64,000 bases of DNA, from contig WHVD01000004.1 of NCBI GenBank assembly GCA_015178975.1, forward strand, positions 1,364,001 to 1,428,000, given 5' to 3'. The notes beneath the pieces were generated by a model that had not been told where the DNA came from, did not search any database, and worked only from the letters and a program-made list of their open reading frames with translations. A program made the position numbers and the translations under genes. Positions 58,684-64,000 of the stretch are shown here, in pieces. How positions within the stretch are numbered: position 1 is the stretch's first letter; every line of letters starts with the position of its first letter. The stretch comes from Hysterangium stoloniferum. Its lineage: Eukaryota; Basidiomycota; Agaricomycetes; Hysterangiales; Hysterangiaceae.

Positions 58684-60269
58684 CAGTGGCTTCCAAATCT
58701 GTCCCAATGTTTTGGTAATTCTCAATAAATGCTTTATAACCCACCAAATCATTTTTTTTAAATAGTGACATTATTCCCGCATATACCTTAGCATACTAGC
58801 TTTGATATACCCAAATATTACATAATAGAGATGGATATTGGTGTCACAGTGAATATTTGAACATGACCAATCATTGGGACAGTTTTGCAACCCTCTCTTT
58901 TCACACATTTCATTATATCATATTATATTCTAGAGGGCCAGGAAAATTACAGAAAAGTTCAGTGACATCTATTTGATGTTCTAATTAATATGTGAGATGA
59001 AATGTCACATTTTAACTATCATTCTTATCATGAAAGCTATTTCCCCTCTCAAAAGAGAACAAGCCATCTCCCTCCTACAAAATGGACTCTCCAATAGGAA
59101 TGTAGCCTCTACAACAGGTCTTATCAAATCTACTATCAGTAGAATTGCTCAGGAGATAGAGATAGACAAAGAAAACCTGAAAGGAGGATGTCCATCCAAG
59201 CTTTCTCCTACTGACCAAAGGAGGATCATATATCAAATCACCTCTGGCAAACTAGATAATGCTGTCCAGGCCACACACTACATTAATTCCATCAATAAAT
59301 ATCATGTCTCACCCAAAATAATCAGAAGGACCTTGAAACAGCATGGTTTCAAAGCTGTAGTCAATGCAAAAAGACCTTTGCCCAAGGCTCAACATAGAAA
59401 GGCCAGGTTAAGCTTTGCCCTCAAGTACCAAAACTGGACTGTGGATGATCAGAAAAGGGTCTTGTGGTCTGATGAGACCAATATCAATAATATTGGGTCA
59501 GAGGGACATCAATATGTGTTGAAGAAAGCTGGAGAACCACTTTCTGATAGGACAACCCAACTTACAGTCAAGTATGGCGGTGGAGATATCATGGTGTAGG
59601 GCTGTATGGGTTGGAATGGAGTGGGAATGCTTGCAGATATTGAAGGATGGATGGATTCTGCACAATATGTGGAGATCCTGGCTCAGCATTTGTCCCAGAG
59701 CATTGAAGATTTGGATATTCCAGCAGATAAGGCCATTTTCCAGCAGGATAATACATAACCTAAACACATATCCAAGATGGCACAAAAATGGTTTTTTGAA
59801 AATCATATTCAGGTGTTAGACTGGACAGCACAGTCCCCTGACCTGAATCCCATAGAACATCTTTGATTCCACCTGAAGAAACAGCTCCAGAAATATCCTT
59901 CACCATTAAAGGGAGTTTAGGGGTTATAGGAGAGGGTGGAAGTGGAATGGGTAAAGATTGAGCCTCAGAAGTGTCAGAAACTGATTGAAAATATGCCCAG
60001 AAGACTTGATGCTGTAATAAAGCCTAAGGGAGGCCATACAAAGTACTAGAATAACAAGATATCTGATTCAAAAAGGGTGGTTGCAAAACTGTCCCAATGA
60101 TTAGTCATTTTTAAATATTCACTGTGACACCAATATCCATCTATAGTATGAAAGCTAGTATGCTAAGGTATATGTGAGAATAATTTCACTATTTTAGAAA
60201 ATTTATTTGGTAGGTTATAAAGCATTTATTGAGAATTACCAAAACATGGGACAGTTTTGGAAGCCACTG
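58684..60269 (+). mobile_element. Tc1-like DNA transposon T6
   Basis: 1586 bp, TA-flanked, with terminal repeats of about 220 bp beginning CAGTGGCTTCCAAA. Inner inverted versions of the tip occur at about 58878 and 60078 (GTTGCAAAACTGTCCCAATG). Internal blocks match between the ends (ttcactgtgacaccaatatc; aagctagtatgctaaggtat). The family is distinct from T1, T2 and T5 at the termini. It is inserted in LTR C. Confidence 0.92.
59030..60049 (+). pseudogene. Tc1-like DD34E transposase of T6, inactive
   Basis: One continuous frame from MKAISPLKREQAISLLQNGL (helix-turn-helix) through TISRIAQEIEIDKENLKGGC to the core: first Asp in WSDETNINNIGSEG, second in QQDN, and Glu in SPDLNPIEHL. It ends KGGHTKY. 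Five stops interrupt it, at about 59597, 59756, 59864, 59918 and 59927, and there is one extra codon beside the second Asp. No frameshift is seen. It is older than T5. Confidence 0.9.
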
Positions 60270-60688
60270 TATTAGTTCCTGTGAATTGTACTTTACTTTA
60301 GATCTGATATCAACTTAGTTTCTTATTCCCTTTTCTGTCTTTCTGTACGCTCGATATTCGGAACTCTTCAGAACTCTGAACATCCATATCTTCCAGCATA
60401 AGTTTTCATCTCTGAAATTAAGGACTTGTGAGCATTTGCATAGAGGTGCAGCACATAATCTGAAGCTGATGTCCTGACCCTATCTGATAGTTCCCAACTT
60501 CCCAGTGACTTTCTGATAGTTCTGGAATACATTCTGACATGGCACTTAACACGATCTTACTTCTATTGTAAGGATACTTGAGTATTATACTATTTAGCTA
60601 TTACTATCCTAATAGTCAATACCCTTTATTGCACTGTTGCAAGTCAGTATTGCTTGCACATTGAGTGGTGATTTACATGACTCTTCAC

Positions 60689-61376
60689 AATGTGGGTTAG
60701 GGCCTAATTGATAGGTTGGTAGAGGAACAGTCAAGTGTGGAGGAGGAAATCTTATGATGTGGGGATGCATGGGCTGGGAGGGATGGGGTTGGGTTTGCAC
60801 CCAAAATTGATGGGAGGATGGAGGATGAACTCCAGCAAACCCTCAACTATTACAACATATCAGTGGATGACATCATCTTTCAACAAGACAATGACTCCAA
60901 ACACACTAGCAAAATGGCCCAGAACTGGTTCAATGACAATGGGGTTACAGTCCTTAAGTGGCCTGCACAATCTCCAGACATGAATGCTATTGAACAACCT
61001 ACAAATAGTGTTTGTGAACTTTGGGAGACGGTACAGAAAGTTGTGGGAGGATATTGCAAAGAAGGAGTGTCAGAAACTTATTGAAAGTATGCCTAGAAGG
61101 CTTGCAGAAGTGATCAGGGAAAGGGGGAGTTATACTAAATACTAATTTGTTTATAATAATAGATTTCAAAATAGTCTGCAACAACACCCTTACAATGAGT
61201 TGTTGGTTTGTGTGGGATAGTAAACTTACCAAATAAGGACATGGTGCCTTGTGGCTGTGCATGCAAGAGGGTACTATGTTATGTAATATTTTCAGAAATT
61301 TAGAGAATTTATTTCTTAAGGAATAGACATATCTTTCAAAAAGTACAAAACATTGTAAGGGTTTTGTTGCCTACTG
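60689..61376 (+). mobile_element. Tc1-like T7, 3' half of a T5-family copy
   Basis: From about 60689 it aligns with T5 from about 42275 onward: GGAGGAAATCTTATGATGTG, QQDNDSKHTSKMAQNWFNDN, the C-terminal end and the right terminal repeat ending GCCTACTG before TA. The N-terminal half and left end are missing; an internal deletion removes part of LWNRVKKKLREYE. It is more diverged than T5. The stretch 60549-60688 holds nothing recognised. Confidence 0.85.
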
Positions 61377-62317
61377 TATGGCATCCAGGTAGGTTACATT
61401 GCCATCATTCACACCTGTAATCTTTCCCTCATTATGTCAAAGATATGCTCTGCTCAATACACTTTGGGAAACCAAGGGTGGTAGCTCTTCAATGCCTTCA
61501 ACAATGGTCCTTGACATGAAACAGATTTCTCTCAGTTAAGTTGAATAATATTCTACAAATCGAGTGTGGAAACCTTGTTCAACAAAGTATAAATTCACCC
61601 TGTTGATGAAGTCAGAGGCTAATACGAGTTGCAAAAGCTCACAGATAAATGTGTTGAAAGGTTACAATGATTATGAAAGAGAAGATCGAGACTAGATTAA
61701 TAATACAGACAACTAATGTACAATGGAGAGATTTTCTGACTGACTCTCCTCACTCTTATCATTGTTCTTTTATGCTTTTCTTCATGTAACTATGATTATA
61801 CTATGACCTAAGAATGAAATCATATGTGACATTTAAATGAAACAAGTCAAATGTTCATCAAATGTTTTTTGAAGGGGTTGCTGGGTTGGTGCTTTCACAA
61901 CATTCAAAGTGTCTCAACATTTTAAAAAGATATCTATACATATGTACTGTATGTCCATGTACAACTAAATAATTCTATCATTCTAGGCTTCGGGAACTCT
62001 CAAATTACCTTACTAATTTATTGCACTTCATGCTGCTGTGTCATGAATGCATAAGATCAATTCTGACAAAACTTTGATGCAACTTTCCTTCAACATTCAT
62101 TTAACACTATTCAGCTTGATTTATGATTCAACTTCTGACTTGTCTCAGTTTGACATCATCCATGGTTTATATGTTATATAATAGTCATTAGTTTACACTA
62201 TAAAGTTCAACATTTGAAACTAGCTAGAGGAGATCAGCAAGTACTCTGTGCATGTTCTGTCCGATTCATCATGCCAACTGAAGATGGTCCTTGTTCATAT
62301 GTGCAGTCAGAAGAATC
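61377..62317. repeat. repeat debris including family E
   Basis: Family E sequence lies at about 61740-61880 (gattttctgactgactctcc; aagaatgaaatcatatgtg) and, in reverse, at about 62110-62210 (gacttgtctcagtttgacat). The two lie about 300 bp apart in opposite senses. No coding sequence is recognised. Confidence 0.45.
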
Positions 62318-62522
62318 TGTTAAAATGTAACAAGTGAATGGCCAGACTGGGAGTTGAACCAGGGTCTTCTGCATATATAGCAAGGGTGTTACCACTACAC
62401 CACCTGACCTTGGGTAGGTCTGGACTTACACTGTACTTAAGGATGTTGCCTCAAGTGCCATTCTTGTATACACACTGAACTGAGAGCTAGATAGGGTAGT
62501 TGGAACAGTGGTGGGTATTACA
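62318..62522 (-). mobile_element. short TG...CA element with tRNA-like module, copy 3
   Basis: 205 bp with plus-strand ends TGTTAAAATGTAACA and GGTGGGTATTACA, flanked by GAATC and AAATC (4 of 5 identical). The tRNA-like module on the minus strand starts 24 bp inside the left end: box A TGGTGTAGTGGTAACACC and box B GGTTCAACTCCCA; the acceptor strands GGTCAGG and TCTGGCC can pair with two G-U pairs. Same layout as copy 1, diverged in the rest. Confidence 0.6.
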
Positions 62523-63111
62523 AAATCACAGAATTACCTGGTAGTAACACTAAGGATTTGGGGGACCATATCCAAGGTATATTAATATTATTTTGTTTGG
62601 AGCTAACAAAGAATTCTTTGATCTCGAAACACTTCTGAAAAATGCATTAAACAGGATCTTCTTTTTGATAATCCCTGCCACGGAGGATAATACTAGTAGG
62701 AATGCTTGTGGCGTGTCTCCAACAGCTTTCTGGTATTAAGAAAACCAGCCCGTAGTGTTGGGCGGATGAATACATTGTGTGTGAGAGGTTGCAAGTCATC
62801 TGCAAATATTCAGATCGAGATTCATTCGAAATCGGAATGCGCCAAAGGCACACTCGACACCACATGGCCACACTCTCATTGTTGGTCGTCGCGGATCATA
62901 ATTGAAGCTTGCTATAGTAGGTCAGATTGCGTGCGGGATTTTCTATTGGCCTTTAGTCGTTATTTAAAAATGGGGTGAGGTAATGAGAGTTTATTTAGGC
63001 TAATTGTCTCTGCAGTAATAATTCCATAAAATACAATGAAGGAAGATGAAGGGACAATCGAAAGAATTCCAACCTTCTGTGAATGGAACTTAAATAAGTA
63101 CAGCTCCATAC
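62523..63111. other. intergenic, no recognised gene
   Basis: This is the 3' flank of the aspartic peptidase gene. From about 62640 the base composition returns to host-like. Short frames on both strands lack motifs. No terminator or poly(A) signal can be assigned. Confidence 0.5.
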
Positions 63112-64000
63112 TTAGTTGGTAGTAGCGGTGGTGAAAGGAGTGGTGGCAAGACCAACTCGATTGTTGGTAGTGTCGAATACGGAGTAGAAGCGTTCCCTGA
63201 GGGATCGCATACCTTAGATAGAGGCATACATGAACGGGAAAAGAGACGTACAAGAATGCTTGTCCATTGATAAAGTCGAGACCCTCACCACTTGGGGTGC
63301 CGAGGTCGCCAACAATGAGGTAGACACTGCCGGACACACCGCCAATGAGGGTGTTCAAAGAGCGAGGCCACGCTTGCGCATTAGCAGTGAACTCGAATGT
63401 TGTCTAACCAAACACAATGGGAATATAATCACGGAAAGTAAAATAGATTGTCTACGTACACCGCCAATAAGGAAGAACAAGCTCTTTAAGTTGTTGAATT
63501 GGGTGGTAGTGAGACGGAGCAAGCCTGTGTTGTTATCGAGGACACCGCCAGTCTGTGTCTTATAGGTGTTGAAAGCATTGGTTGCAATGAGCAGGAGGGT
63601 AGTTCCGGTGTCTGGGAGGCTTGTATAGGTTAAATAATCTGCCGCAGTTAAAATAAACTTACCAACAATACCAGCAGTGGTTGAGAGGATGGTGGTGGTG
63701 CCGAACTTGATGCTCTGGTTAATTCCCCAGAACTCGTTTGCAGGGCTGGTAGACGTGACAGGAACAAAGGTGATTGCACCAGTGAACTTGCTAGCGTCGG
63801 TTCCACCGAAGGTGATCTCCCCATTGGTGACCGAAGCAGAATTGGTGGGTTCGAATGAAATACCAATCAGGTCCGACGTGATGGTTCCTGGGGGGAGAAT
63901 TAGCGGACCAAACTGCACGTATTAGAGATGGATTTAACCTTGTTTGAAGAGGTTCTATTTATTTGAATACAATAAGTCGAAATGCTTTAAAATTTGGTTT
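63112..64000 (-). CDS. secreted aspartic peptidase A1 (polyporopepsin-like), 5' end beyond window
   Basis: C-terminal half of a pepsin-family endopeptidase (PF00026). Exons in the window: 63954-63939 (a 16-nt microexon, NLFKQ), 63887-63663, 63611-63460, 63403-63252 and 63196-63112; they total 630 nt (210 codons), with phases consistent at every junction and a TAA stop at 63114-63112. The second catalytic motif is DTGTT, generated exactly at the start of exon 63611. Other family marks are GTITSDLIGISFEP, GEITFGGTDASKFTG, WGINQSIKFG, IVDTGTTLLLI and the C-terminal FLERFYSVFDTTNNRVGLA. Polyporopepsins are secreted acid proteases; signal peptide, propeptide and first Asp lie outside. The sequence looks intact here. 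Short introns of about 50 bp are typical. Confidence 0.92.

Larger units (their letters stand above)
58502..60548 (-). repeat. LTR family C, reverse copy, carrying Tc1-like element T6
   Basis: Left part 58502-58683: CTCACCTTGTTCCACATTTA and a doubled tcttattgtattcccatttc motif. Right part 60270-60548: TCTTTCTGTACGCTCGATAT, gtgcagcacataatctgaag (reverse of the LTR core) and the end CACTTAACA. It matches the copies at 13370-15200. Without T6 it is about 460 bp. Confidence 0.7.

Overview
The window reads as nuclear DNA of a filamentous basidiomycete, probably an Agaricomycete with a transposon-rich genome. The evidence is dense splicing with short introns (about 50-90 bp, GT...AG), a protein kinase whose N- and C-terminal parts match an Agaricomycete-specific arrangement, a polyporopepsin-type aspartic peptidase, and an excess of LTR retrotransposon debris and Tc1-like transposons. 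No genus is claimed.

Host genes sit in islands. From left to right: (i) a protein-kinase gene on the minus strand (1-3355, 11 exons, running off the left edge); (ii) a short gene on the plus strand (7247-8255) that looks like the fungal HAPSTR1/C16orf72 family; (iii) a minus-strand single-pass membrane protein (10086-11651, 3 exons); (iv) a 15-exon sugar/polyol transporter on the minus strand (30341-33085); (v) the 3' half of a secreted A1 aspartic peptidase on the minus strand (63112 to the right edge). For all five, the reading frame carries across every proposed intron, except that one kinase donor is ambiguous. They are unrelated housekeeping or surface functions; nothing suggests an operon or a metabolic cluster.

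The rest is a nested repeat graveyard. Region 4.7-7.0 kb holds a small LTR-like repeat, a decayed Cys-rich gene and a chromodomain tail of an old chromovirus. Region 13.4-30.1 kb is a stack of LTRs (families called A, B, C and D here), a broken Gypsy element (17.6-24.5 kb), a Copia integrase fragment and three Tc1-like transposons. Region 35.5-45.1 kb holds a foldback MITE, solo LTRs, a Gypsy gag fragment cut by a Tc1-like element and by a solo LTR, and the best-preserved Tc1-like element (41433-43036). Region 45.1-52.9 kb is a long, broken chromovirus with an unusual proline-rich ORF region downstream of its integrase. Region 52.9-62.5 kb is more LTR-B/LTR-C material, a gag-protease remnant, and two more Tc1-like copies.

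Three observations stand out. First, a family of very short elements (about 205-255 bp) with LTR-like TG...CA ends and 5-bp target duplications carries a tRNA-like, pol III-type A-box/B-box module close to one end; the layout recalls the plant Cassandra TRIMs, which carry 5S rRNA sequence in their LTRs. Second, a roughly 30-bp core recurs in LTRs that otherwise do not align. Third, the long chromovirus has extra coding sequence on both sides of the usual gag-pol. LTR family letters and element numbers are labels local to this report.
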